Assembly (NCBI GenBank): GCA_021835265.1
Contig: JAKBQK010000112.1
Span: 1-6,078, forward strand
Direction: 5' to 3'
DNA from: Thermoplasmata archaeon
GTDB lineage: Archaea; Thermoplasmatota; Thermoplasmata; Thermoplasmatales; Thermoplasmataceae
Length of the DNA: 6,078 nucleotides
In this document: one piece after another, positions 1-6,015 of the stretch
How the letters are laid out: every line of letters begins with the position of its first letter
How positions within the stretch are numbered: position 1 is the stretch's first letter
The notes under the pieces: model-generated
The model's database searches: none
The model's input: only the letters and a program-made list of their open reading frames with translations
Told to the model about the DNA's origin: nothing
Position numbers and translations under genes: made by a program

Positions 1-226
1 GATTAGAATTATAAGTATGATTAGGCCGTTTAAGAATCTCCTCAATTCCGGTATTCATGCTATTTGCGAATGAAAAAGATTCACCGCTATTTTCAACTAA
101 TAGTGAGTCCACAGATAATGAATCAAGCTCATTTACAATATTTTGAACCATTTCAGATGATATATCCATTGTAGGAATTACTGCAGCGACTTCACTGCTT
201 CTGTCTATTTCCCATTTTATCTTCAT
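1..226 (-). CDS. GT2-type glycosyltransferase, N-terminal part (runs off the left edge)
   Basis: The frame opens at an ATG whose first base is 226 and stays open for 75 codons to the window edge, so only the start of the protein is present. The product should transfer a sugar from an activated donor in the cytoplasm. The visible part fits the first Rossmann half of a GT-A family 2 enzyme. A beta-strand VAAVIPT lies at residues 13-19. A second strand LLVENSG follows at 42-48. The segment FANSMNTGI at 53-61 resembles the family's 'N..A.N.Gi' helix, as in rhamnosyl- or galactofuranosyl-transferases that begin with 'vIPTyn' and 'vDNgS'. The DxD metal motif would lie beyond the edge, so the donor cannot be judged. 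A weak GGTGTGA ribosome site and a TATA box lie upstream. An unrelated fold is possible but unlikely. Confidence 0.7.
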   Translation of the reverse strand, partial: MKIKWEIDRSSEVAAVIPTMDISSEMVQNIVNELDSLSVDSLLVENSGESFSFANSMNTGIEEILKRPNHTYNSN

Positions 227-266
227 TTCTAATTTCACACCAATATATATTCCAGTGATAATCTAA

Positions 267-278
267 CCTTATATAAAA
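267..278 (-). promoter_or_regulatory. Archaeal-type TATA box for the left-edge GT2 gene
   Basis: On the minus strand the bases read TTTTATATAAGG, close to the archaeal TTTAWATA consensus. A start site about 26 nt downstream would fall near position 246, leaving a leader of about 20 nt that carries GGTGTGA before the ATG at 226. This is pattern matching in an AT-rich intergenic region, so it is suggestive only. Confidence 0.45.
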
Positions 279-378
279 TTAAAATTCTACTATACTTCTA
301 TTTAACAAATGTCCTGTAAGAATATTGGTAGTGCAATCGCACCCATTATCCGTGTCAGCTTCAGCTCTGTTTATGAAT

Positions 379-570
379 TTAGACATCTGCTTCATCCTGT
401 TTATTTAGTTGTAAACATAGAACCTCTTGCTTTTCTCTTATCCGTAGGCTTGTTTTGACCTGCTGACTAAATTTCCAGGCAGTTTCTCTATTCTGTTGAG
501 AATATTTCTTCTTGTTCCTAAAATATTGTTGCCACAATCATTGATCTTGTATCTCAAACGTGTCTTTCAT
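379..570 (-). pseudogene. Possible decayed small gene, one in-frame TGA, product unknown
   Basis: From an ATG at 570 the minus strand reads MKDTFEIQDQ, meets TGA at 540-538, then stays open in the same frame for 52 codons to TAA at 381-379. The second part is hydrophilic and rich in Gln and Lys, for example WQQYFRNKKKYSQQNRET and KFSQQVKTSLRIREKQ, like a helical or coiled-coil protein rather than random translation. A TATATAAAA box on the minus strand at 614-622 would place a start near 592, about 22 nt before the ATG. I do not recognise the family. It could be a truncated gene, a real 52-codon gene with a TTG start at 537, or chance. An authentic opal readthrough has no support. Confidence 0.3.
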
Positions 571-597
571 GTTGGAAAATCTTGAAAGATAATTGAG

Positions 598-795
598 ATG
601 GGGCGGCTCAATATTTTATATATTGTAGAAAGGGAATTGGAAATCGTAATTTAATTCCTGTGCAGGAAAATACTGATACCCGATATATGTAGGAAGTACC
701 GTATCATACCTGTTAGATTCAAGTTGTATAACGATAAACTGAGAGGGCGTGAAATGCCTTCGATCTCATGGAACGACAGATATGTGTTCAACTAA
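598..795 (+). pseudogene. Possible glycosyltransferase-like remnant, one in-frame TAA
   Basis: From ATG at 598 the frame reads MGRLNILYIVERELEIVI, meets TAA at 652-654, and continues in the same frame to TAA at 793-795. The first segment resembles the opening beta-strand of a GT-B glycosyltransferase ('MkILyIve'). The second segment contains KYRIIPVRFKLYNDKLRG and PSISWNDRYVFN, with ordinary codon use and a balanced amino-acid mix. At 66 codons it is far too short for a complete transferase, so it would be two ends joined by an internal deletion, or a decayed tail. Its end overlaps the upstream extension of the methyltransferase frame at 768, which is one reason to prefer the 876 start for that gene. 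No homologue is recognised with confidence; chance is not excluded. Confidence 0.3.
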
Positions 796-841
796 GTCCA
801 TCGAACCATTCAGTTCAATCATTTGTTAAGAGACCAAATAG

Positions 842-866
842 TTTTATTAATCCTAATTATAAAGGT
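842..866 (+). promoter_or_regulatory. Candidate TATA box and ribosome site deciding the methyltransferase start
   Basis: A TTTTATTA element lies at 842-849; about 26 nt further on is position 872, four bases before the ATG at 876. An AAAGGT element at 861-866, nine bases before the same ATG, could pair with the 16S tail if the transcript is longer. Both point to 876 rather than to the in-frame ATG at 768. AT-rich background makes each signal weak alone. Confidence 0.35.
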
Positions 867-875
867 AGAATTTTA

Positions 876-1676
876 ATGGAAATAATTCAAAACCTTCACA
901 AAACGTTCTACGTCAAAAACACAGTTAAAGATTGGATTAAAACGGCAAGAATACTGAGCGATTGGAAAAATAATAGTTATCGGCAGGTCGACTTAGTTTT
1001 TAAGACCGGCGAACAATTTGACAATGTGTATCTTGGTTCGGCATGGTCATTGATTAATTACTATTATTGGTCGCAACGATTGGGAGGCTATAACATAGAC
1101 GATTTGACAAAACTGAATGAAATAGGAAATTACATTTATTCTCAGTTAAGGGACCAATGTGGAGACAATCTACAAAATAACTGGGGGATGCAGGGCACCC
1201 ATGGTATATTATATTACGTTGTAAGAAAATATAGACCAGAGTTATTTATAGAAACTGGAGTGGCGCATGGGTATTCATCTATGGTAATTTTATCTGCAAT
1301 GGAAAAAAATAACAAAGGATCGTTAATAAGTGTTGAATTGTCGCAATACTTTAATATTTGTCAAAATCAAAAAAAAGTGGGCTGGATAGTGGCAGAGGGT
1401 TTAAGAAACAGGTGGGAAATAAAGTATGGAAAGTCAAGCGAAGTATTACCAACTATTAAAGAGGAAGCCGATATCTTTTACCATGATTCGGATCATTCGG
1501 AGAGTAATATGCTATTCGAATTTAGATGGGCTGCTGGAAGAATCAGGAGAGATGGGATAATAATATCTGATGATATAGATAGGAATAAGTCATGGAAAAT
1601 ATTTCATAAAGAAAATTCAAATTTGGTTCCTTTAATTAGGACTGTTACTACCGGTGTCTCTTTCTTAAAGAAATAA
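876..1676 (+). CDS. Class I SAM-dependent methyltransferase (Methyltransf_24-like)
   Basis: The 266-residue product should be a cytosolic O- or N-methyltransferase using S-adenosylmethionine; the acceptor is unknown, and a sugar or other glycan component is inferred from context. The catalytic fold is in the C-terminal half. Motif I, the SAM-binding loop FIETGVAHGYSS, is at about residues 124-135. The acidic end of strand 2 (SVELSQ, E154) is at 152-157. YHDSDHS at 202-208 and DGIIISDDID at 226-235 match the 'DGdHsy...GG.ii.DD' pattern of Methyltransf_24 proteins. Residues 1-115 form an N-terminal extension rich in Tyr and Trp (such as SLINYYYWSQRLGGY) that I cannot assign. There is no signal peptide or membrane segment. 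An in-frame ATG at 768 would add 36 residues, but they overlap a decayed frame and the promoter and ribosome signals favour 876. It is the only plus-strand gene between two minus-strand genes. Confidence 0.8.
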   Translation: MEIIQNLHKTFYVKNTVKDWIKTARILSDWKNNSYRQVDLVFKTGEQFDNVYLGSAWSLINYYYWSQRLGGYNIDDLTKLNEIGNYIYSQLRDQCGDNLQNNWGMQGTHGILYYVVRKYRPELFIETGVAHGYSSMVILSAMEKNNKGSLISVELSQYFNICQNQKKVGWIVAEGLRNRWEIKYGKSSEVLPTIKEEADIFYHDSDHSESNMLFEFRWAAGRIRRDGIIISDDIDRNKSWKIFHKENSNLVPLIRTVTTGVSFLKK

Positions 1677-1680
1677 TAGA

Positions 1681-1847
1681 CTATTTTAGGCTGCGATTGA
1701 TGTAGCTCATACCATCATATAATTCGTTAATCTCTCCGCCATCCAAAGAGGCATAATAAGCCCCTCTACTAATTCTAAATTGAACACAGCATATAACCTA
1801 TAGCAGAACCTTATTCTATCATCTAACCGAATAACTTTCCTAATATG
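1681..1847 (-). pseudogene. Frame-broken C-terminal remnant of a protein gene
   Basis: Between the methyltransferase and the next gene, two overlapping minus-strand frames look coding but neither is complete. One is open from 1847 and reads IRKVIRLDDRIRFCYRLYAVFN, shown here as IRKVIRLDDRIR then FCYRLYAVFN. The other is open from 1797 and reads RISRGAYYASLDGGEI, then NELYDGMSYINRSLK, ending at TAG (1683-1681). A single frameshift near 1770-1785 would join them into one tail of about 55 residues. The pattern of basic, aromatic and small residues ending in 'YDGMSYI' recalls the poorly conserved C-terminal tail of GT2 glycosyltransferases, but this is a weak resemblance. There is no start codon with a plausible upstream signal. 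It lies 29 bp downstream of the GT4 stop at 1877, on the same strand. Confidence 0.35.
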
Positions 1848-1876
1848 TCATTATGAAAGGATCGTTTTGACCAAGA

Positions 1877-2929
1877 TCAAGGCAAATTGCAAAGAAATGC
1901 GTTAAATCTTTCAGTATATTCATCAACTGACATTACTTCTTTTTTGAGGATGTTACACCTTTGGTAATATAATTCCTTGTCTTTATCATATAGTTCTTTT
2001 AGGGTCATTATAGCTGAAACGAATTCCTTGTCAGAACTGGCTTGAAGGTTAAGGGAATCATGGCTTGTTGTTAAAAAGGAGTTTTGAGGTATATTCCTGT
2101 ACACAACCGGGGTTCCCAGTGCTAAGGTCTCCAATAATGTTAACGATGAGGATTCTGAAAAGCTTGGGAACAAAGTAACATGTGACTGTTTGACTATATC
2201 ATATAGCGAATTCTCATCTACTATCCCCTTGATTTCTACATTCTTTCGCTTTACAATTAAACGATTAAGATCCACGGAACCAAAACCCAATATTATGATC
2301 CTAATGTCGTCTGGTATCTTAGTACAAACGTGAGCAAGAGTCTGTACGCCTTTCGTCAATTCCCACCTGCTAAAATAGACTACGGTGAAGATTTCGAATT
2401 TAGAAATTTCAGAGTCTCTTTTATCTATGAAAGCTGTATTAGGCAATTCTATGACATTTGCTTCCTTTGGCAACAGGCCTAATTGGGTTTTTGAAAGGAC
2501 ATGTATTCCATTAAATCGTGGTAATAATTTTTTTAAAATCGCTTTACTCCTCAATCCTTTTGGGTGTTCAATTGTTGGTATATGAAAGCCGAAAACCTTC
2601 TTCCCTGACATCATGAGTATCTGTTTCACTAATGAATAATACCCGGCTGAAACATAAATTAAATCTAAATCCAGTTCTGGGATTTTTTTCATATGAAGTG
2701 GATTCAGCCTACCCCATTCTGATTCAATTTCAAAATAATGAAAATTAAATTTCTGCGGTAATTTGTTATCAAATTCATAAAAATATCTATTGGGAATTGA
2801 GGTTAAGCCGAACACGTATACTTCGTGACCAAGCCTGACTAATTGATTAGATATTGAAATAACCCATTTTTCAAAACCAGGCGTACCTTTTGTGTTTAAA
2901 CGAAAAACGCCAATAAATCCTATTTTCAT
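1877..2929 (-). CDS. GT4-family (GT-B fold) glycosyltransferase
   Basis: The 350-residue product is a retaining glycosyltransferase of the GT4 type, expected to move a sugar from a nucleotide donor to a growing glycan or lipid carrier at the cytoplasmic membrane face. The N-terminal Rossmann domain opens with MKIGFIGVF and has a Gly-rich acceptor loop KGTPGFEKW at about 14-22. The C-terminal domain starts near residue 175. It carries SRWELTKG at 187-194, whose R188 and K193 match the donor-phosphate pair of the family. An E-x7-E motif, ESSSLTLLE, spans E259 to E267. Length is normal. An in-frame ATG at 2947 would add MLIPLT, but the usual first strand begins at MKIG and a TATA-like element fits the 2929 start. 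The gene is divergent from the plus-strand GT4. Donor and acceptor cannot be predicted. Confidence 0.9.
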   Translation of the reverse strand: MKIGFIGVFRLNTKGTPGFEKWVISISNQLVRLGHEVYVFGLTSIPNRYFYEFDNKLPQKFNFHYFEIESEWGRLNPLHMKKIPELDLDLIYVSAGYYSLVKQILMMSGKKVFGFHIPTIEHPKGLRSKAILKKLLPRFNGIHVLSKTQLGLLPKEANVIELPNTAFIDKRDSEISKFEIFTVVYFSRWELTKGVQTLAHVCTKIPDDIRIIILGFGSVDLNRLIVKRKNVEIKGIVDENSLYDIVKQSHVTLFPSFSESSSLTLLETLALGTPVVYRNIPQNSFLTTSHDSLNLQASSDKEFVSAIMTLKELYDKDKELYYQRCNILKKEVMSVDEYTERFNAFLCNLP

Positions 2930-2950
2930 TGTTAAAGGTATAAGCATGAG

Positions 2951-2960
2951 AAATTAAAAT
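2951..2960 (-). promoter_or_regulatory. Candidate TATA element for the minus-strand GT4
   Basis: The minus strand reads ATTTTAATTT, centred about 26 nt before the ATG at 2929, the spacing expected for a leaderless archaeal transcript. No Shine-Dalgarno motif precedes that ATG. The match to the TATA consensus is imperfect and the region is AT-rich. Confidence 0.35.
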
Positions 2961-3064
2961 TAATTTCCATGATAAGGAAAAAATGACCTTTTGTAGATTA
3001 ATTTCACGATTGAATCTTAGAAGACGATAGATTTTATTGTATATTGTATAAGGTAACCAGAGAG

Positions 3065-3078
3065 TTAAGATATAAAAG
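3065..3078 (+). promoter_or_regulatory. Strong archaeal TATA box (with BRE-like flank) for the plus-strand GT4
   Basis: TATAAAAG begins at 3071, preceded by the purine-rich TTAAGA that could serve as a BRE. The centre of the box is about 24 nt before the ATG at 3098, so transcription would begin at or next to the start codon and give a leaderless mRNA. No ribosome site lies before this ATG. This is the best promoter match in the window and one reason to reject the longer TTG start at 3044, which lies upstream of the promoter. Confidence 0.6.
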
Positions 3079-3097
3079 GCAAACTCCATCTCGACCA

Positions 3098-4147
3098 ATG
3101 AGTAAAAATGGTGCATTTATGTTAAAAGTTTCAGCAATTTATCCACAATCAAAAATAGTGACAGGTTATGGAAATTACGCAAACAGGCTTTTCAAGGGAC
3201 TGTCTATGATTCCTAATATCGCAGTAGAAAAATGGCCCGTCAATAAAATAGAAATTAGCGCATTTGGCAAACCTTTGTTCGGTTCGATTAGCCAAACTTT
3301 TGGCTCTAAACTTGTAAAACCTTCTGGCGACATAGTACACTCGCTTACACCTGGAGTTATTAGCAGAAAAACGGATATTGTAACTTTACATGACATAGTA
3401 CCTTTATTGCTGCAAAATGAGTTTGCGAACAGCTTTTATCGCAGGCAGGGATATAAAAGACTGTTTTCCTCGATAGGAAACGTGAAGTATCTAATCGTTT
3501 TTACAGAAATAGCCAGGAAGGAGGTTATTGAGAGATTAAACGTTGAAAAGGACAAAGTGTTTGTGGTCCCCCAATCTGTCGATCATACAATTTTCTTCCG
3601 CGAAAATGACAATAACCTTAAAGAAAATGGAAAAAGACTCATCCTTGCTGTTGGAGATTTAAACCCGCGTAAAAGGTTTGATATACTTTTTAAAGCCGTA
3701 AAAGGGAGGGAAGATTTACAAGTCGTGCATTTGGGACCGGAAAACTCATGGTCAAAGCAAAAAGACTTACTGGAGGATCGGATCAAAGATCAAACTAATG
3801 TGAAAATGCTCGGTCCGGTAGATAATAATATTCTCAGGCACTATTATTCGACAGCTGATCTCTTTGTACACTTATCCGAGGCAGAAGGATTTGCGTCCCC
3901 TACGGTTGAAGCTATGGCATGTGGAACTAACGTACTGGTTAACGATTTGCCACTGTTTCATGAAACGCTGGGTGATATGGCAAGCTATACTACTCTTAAC
4001 CCTGAAGACGTAATAAATGCAATTGATGCAGCCCTTATGAATAAAAAAAGTTCAGAAGATCTAATTAAGTATACTCAAAAGTACTCGATAAAACAAATGG
4101 GAGAAAATACGGTTAATGTTTACTATACGGCACTTGGTATGAAATAG
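3098..4147 (+). CDS. GT4-family (GT-B fold) glycosyltransferase
   Basis: The 349-residue product is a second retaining GT4 glycosyltransferase, not a close copy of the minus-strand one. The N-terminal domain has the acceptor loop VTGYGNYANRL at about 21-31 and TLHDIVPLL at 96-104, the 'HD..P' element common in mannosyl- and related GT4 enzymes. The donor domain begins near 178 with LILAVGDLNPRKRFDIL (181-197), where R191-R193 occupy the usual phosphate-binding position. The E-x7-E motif EGFASPTVE spans E263 to E271 and is followed by AMACGTNVLV. Length is normal, with no membrane segment or signal peptide. The ATG at 3098 is chosen because a TATA box fits it; an ATG at 3119 (MLKVSAIYP) would begin directly at the first strand and remains possible. 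The gene converges on the GT2 gene, whose stop codon is 1 bp away. Substrates are unknown. Confidence 0.9.
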   Translation: MSKNGAFMLKVSAIYPQSKIVTGYGNYANRLFKGLSMIPNIAVEKWPVNKIEISAFGKPLFGSISQTFGSKLVKPSGDIVHSLTPGVISRKTDIVTLHDIVPLLLQNEFANSFYRRQGYKRLFSSIGNVKYLIVFTEIARKEVIERLNVEKDKVFVVPQSVDHTIFFRENDNNLKENGKRLILAVGDLNPRKRFDILFKAVKGREDLQVVHLGPENSWSKQKDLLEDRIKDQTNVKMLGPVDNNILRHYYSTADLFVHLSEAEGFASPTVEAMACGTNVLVNDLPLFHETLGDMASYTTLNPEDVINAIDAALMNKKSSEDLIKYTQKYSIKQMGENTVNVYYTALGMK

Positions 4148-4148
4148 T

Positions 4149-5150
4149 TCATTTGGAAAAAAAAGCATTGACTTTTCTAATGGATCTTTTATAGAGAGAA
4201 GATCTGATCCTTTTCGGCATTATCTTTCTGAACACATCTAAAAGAGACCAATAAGTAATAACACTAAATCCTTTAAAAAATGAAAGCAGGCCTTGCTTAA
4301 TCAAAGAGATTGTTGTTATTAAATCCACGTCATCATCACTAAAGAAATATACCAACAGTTTACCATGGATAATTTCCCAATTTATCAAATTTAATGTAAT
4401 ATTTTTTTTGAAAAATTGAGATGCTTCTATCAGACTATTCAGACTCCGCACATAAAAATCTTTTCTTGCCTTTAAGAAACCTTCCATATCCGTTAATCTA
4501 TTTGTAAGACTTTCATGTATCCTGTATTTAGTAAGAAACCTTGAGTCAAAATAAAGCGAACCGCCTGTTTCTATAGCAAGTAAAAAGGTTAATTTATCAA
4601 GCGATGCATTGGTTTTTCTTATAAAAGAAGGATTATCTTTAAGTAAAGATGCACGGCACGAAATTGCGCTCATGTACCAGTCCAATTTATATTTCATTAC
4701 AAGCTTCAAATCAATTGGCTTAAATTCTTCTTTAACTACGGTTTTTGGAATGTTTTTAGATAATCCATTAATATGGACATTTCCTGATTCATCTATTGAC
4801 TCAATTGAAGAATGGTGATAGGTTATTCTCTCGTTCTTGAATACTTCGATCAATACTGAAATCTTATTACTTGAAAACTCGTCATCATCATCCAGAAAGG
4901 AAATTACCTCTCCTTTGCTGTTATCGATTCCAATCGCAAGTTTTGCACCAAAAGATTGTTCATCCGTGTAGATACTGATTATCCCTTCTTTTTCTAAGAA
5001 TGCGTCGATCGCTTCATCCTTAAAGTTCTTGACCACAATAATCTCATAGTCGTTCCTATTTGAGTCCTGATTTAGAACAGATTTTACGGCATTGATAAGA
5101 TATTTCTTTCTATTATGTGCCGTTATAACTACGGATATTAAAGGACCCAT
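4149..5150 (-). CDS. GT2-family (GT-A fold) glycosyltransferase
   Basis: The 333-residue product is an inverting-type family 2 glycosyltransferase acting on a nucleotide-sugar donor in the cytoplasm. It opens with the classic SVVITAHNRKKYLINAVKSV at 6-25. EIIVVKN follows at 36-42, where the usual second-strand Asp is replaced by Lys or Asn. The metal-binding cluster FLDDDDEF is at 86-92 region and supplies the DxD. KYRIHESLTNR at 208-218 fits the region where the family often has a conserved His-containing loop after the catalytic half. A tail of about 110 residues follows, ending in hydrophobic and strongly basic segments (GLLSFFKGFSVITYWSLL, then KIMPKRIRSSLYKRS) that could lie on the membrane surface. 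The start is the only upstream ATG that keeps the first beta-strand; AGGT six bases before it is a weak ribosome site. It sits 32 bp after the epimerase on the same strand. Confidence 0.9.
   Translation of the reverse strand: MGPLISVVITAHNRKKYLINAVKSVLNQDSNRNDYEIIVVKNFKDEAIDAFLEKEGIISIYTDEQSFGAKLAIGIDNSKGEVISFLDDDDEFSSNKISVLIEVFKNERITYHHSSIESIDESGNVHINGLSKNIPKTVVKEEFKPIDLKLVMKYKLDWYMSAISCRASLLKDNPSFIRKTNASLDKLTFLLAIETGGSLYFDSRFLTKYRIHESLTNRLTDMEGFLKARKDFYVRSLNSLIEASQFFKKNITLNLINWEIIHGKLLVYFFSDDDVDLITTISLIKQGLLSFFKGFSVITYWSLLDVFRKIMPKRIRSSLYKRSIRKVNAFFSK
4157..4164 (-). terminator. T8 tract at the end of the GT2 gene, possible terminator
   Basis: Eight consecutive T on the minus strand lie inside the last codons of the GT2 gene (Phe-Phe), a few bases before its stop at 4149. 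Archaeal RNA polymerase can terminate at short T tracts. The placement at a tight convergent junction would suit termination of the minus-strand transcript, but the run is also fully explained by coding for two Phe residues. Confidence 0.25.
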
Positions 5151-5170
5151 AAACCTAAATACTGAATACT

Positions 5171-5180
5171 TGTATAATTC
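5171..5180 (-). promoter_or_regulatory. Candidate internal TATA box for the GT2 gene
   Basis: The 32-bp gap between the epimerase stop and the GT2 start contains GAATTATACA on the minus strand, centred about 26 nt before the ATG at 5150. This spacing fits a leaderless transcript, so the GT2 gene could have its own promoter besides being co-transcribed with the epimerase. The box matches the consensus only moderately. Confidence 0.35.
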
Positions 5181-5182
5181 TT

Positions 5183-5965
5183 TCAGCCCGAATGTGCGTG
5201 CTGAATAAGTGTTTTATATACCAATTTAACTCCTTCCTCAATCTTAATAGGATTTTCTAGGACTGAGTGTTTAGCATACAATTCTTCTGCTTCCTGAACG
5301 ACATAATTTTTATAAGTAACTTTTAATTTTTTCCCAGATACTTTTTCAACGAGAGAAAGAAGTTGATTGACAGAAGTACCTATTCCCGTACCAACTTCAT
5401 ATATCCCTTCCCTTAATTGACCCGAGACTATTTTATAAATTAATCCTGCAACATCTGAAACATGAGTGTAATCGCGAACGTGCTCACCATTTCCAAATAT
5501 TACTATTTCAGGATTCTCGGCTGCAGCTTTGCAAAAAAGGAACAACGCACCCTTTCCGCTGTCTTCACCGTAGATATTGTACAGTTTAAGTATTACAGAT
5601 TTCACGCCATAAAGCTTTTCGTAAAGTTGAATCCACTCTACCGAGTTTTTCTTCGCTAGTGAATACGGATTAGTTGGTTCTTCGATCGAACCTGATGTTG
5701 GAAAAATGAGTATAGAACCATCCTTTCTGGCTTTTTCGAGCATTCTCAAAGTTAGGTCAAGATCATCCAGGAAATACTCGTATGGCTTTTCTAGTGAATT
5801 TCGAATAAGAGTCCTTGCTCCAAAATGAATGATAAAATCATATCTTTCGTTCTTAATCGGATCTCCCAGGTCTACTCCATCCACCTTATATCCTTGCCGT
5901 GTCAAAAGCTCTAATATGTGTCTTCCGATAAATCCTTTGTGCCCAGTAAGGAGAATCTTTGTCAT
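5183..5965 (-). CDS. Extended SDR, NAD-dependent sugar epimerase-like, compacted
   Basis: The 260-residue product belongs to the extended short-chain dehydrogenase group that includes UDP-glucose 4-epimerases and sugar dehydratases, and probably interconverts or modifies a nucleotide sugar in the cytosol. The NAD-binding TGHKGFIG is at 7-14 and the strand-2 Asp (GVDLGD, D32) at 30-35. FIIHFGA is at 44-50. The catalytic Y101-x3-K105 lies in NPYSLAKK, with Thr/Ser 90-93 before it. LYNIYGE at 128-134 and FGNGEHVRDYTHVSDVA at 157-173 are the usual family blocks. The Thr-Asp-Glu triad of dehydratases is absent, which favours an epimerase-type reaction. The protein is about 50 residues shorter than typical relatives, with material missing between D32 and FIIHFGA, between TSGS and the YxxxK site, and near the C-terminus. 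All core motifs remain, so it may be active. The exact substrate cannot be told. Confidence 0.85.
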   Translation of the reverse strand: MTKILLTGHKGFIGRHILELLTRQGYKVDGVDLGDPIKNERYDFIIHFGARTLIRNSLEKPYEYFLDDLDLTLRMLEKARKDGSILIFPTSGSIEEPTNPYSLAKKNSVEWIQLYEKLYGVKSVILKLYNIYGEDSGKGALFLFCKAAAENPEIVIFGNGEHVRDYTHVSDVAGLIYKIVSGQLREGIYEVGTGIGTSVNQLLSLVEKVSGKKLKVTYKNYVVQEAEELYAKHSVLENPIKIEEGVKLVYKTLIQHAHSG

Positions 5966-5976
5966 TTCTCTGTATA

Positions 5977-6015
5977 TCCTTTTTGATCGAGATTACTTAA
6001 TTCATTATTTTAATT
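5977..6015 (-). promoter_or_regulatory. Candidate promoter and ribosome site of the epimerase gene
   Basis: The minus strand has AATTAAAATAAT at 6015-6004, and about 26 nt downstream lies position 5983. The short leader would begin with AAGGA (5981-5977), 11 bases before the ATG at 5965, slightly far for a ribosome site. The TATA match is weak, so both elements are tentative. Confidence 0.25.

Larger units (their letters stand above)
227..875. other. Intergenic stretch of 649 bp with no intact gene
   Basis: The region separates the left-edge GT2 gene from the methyltransferase. It holds a likely TATA box at 267-278 and two interrupted reading frames described separately (379-570 minus, 598-795 plus). 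The rest, mainly 279-378 and 571-597, shows nothing I recognise. There is no tRNA-like cloverleaf, tandem repeat or clear terminal inverted repeat of an insertion sequence. The plus-strand frame of the methyltransferase is open back to 753, with an alternative ATG at 768. Confidence 0.6.

Noticed and set aside
331..342. GTGC-AATC-GCAC mini-hairpin as a terminator or RNA element
   Set aside because: The stem has only four base pairs, no T tract follows, and it fits no known RNA family.
609..625. Near-palindrome CAATATtttATATATTG as an operator
   Set aside because: It is best explained as a symmetric AT-rich TATA-type sequence. One imperfect copy is not enough to propose a regulator site.
768..875. 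36-residue N-terminal extension of the methyltransferase from ATG 768
   Set aside because: It is possible but overlaps the remnant frame ending at 795, has no clear family similarity, and the promoter and ribosome signals favour 876.
2385..2585. 66-codon plus-strand open frame inside the minus-strand GT4
   Set aside because: It is an antisense shadow of a gene with clear family motifs.
3044..3097. TTG-started extension of the plus-strand GT4 by 18 residues
   Set aside because: The extension spans the best TATA box (3071-3078), has no ribosome site and precedes the normal first beta-strand.
2871..3116. 81-codon minus-strand open frame across the divergent promoter region
   Set aside because: It overlaps the 5' end of the minus-strand GT4 and crosses both promoters; its composition is not convincing and no initiation signal is seen.
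3149..3396. Two overlapping minus-strand open frames inside the plus-strand GT4
   Set aside because: They are antisense shadows of the GT4 acceptor domain, with no motifs of their own.
4402..4409. T8 on the plus strand (A8 in the GT2 coding strand) as a programmed frameshift site
   Set aside because: The encoded Phe-Lys-Lys-Asn reads normally in frame to the end of the gene, and no alternative product of note follows a shift.
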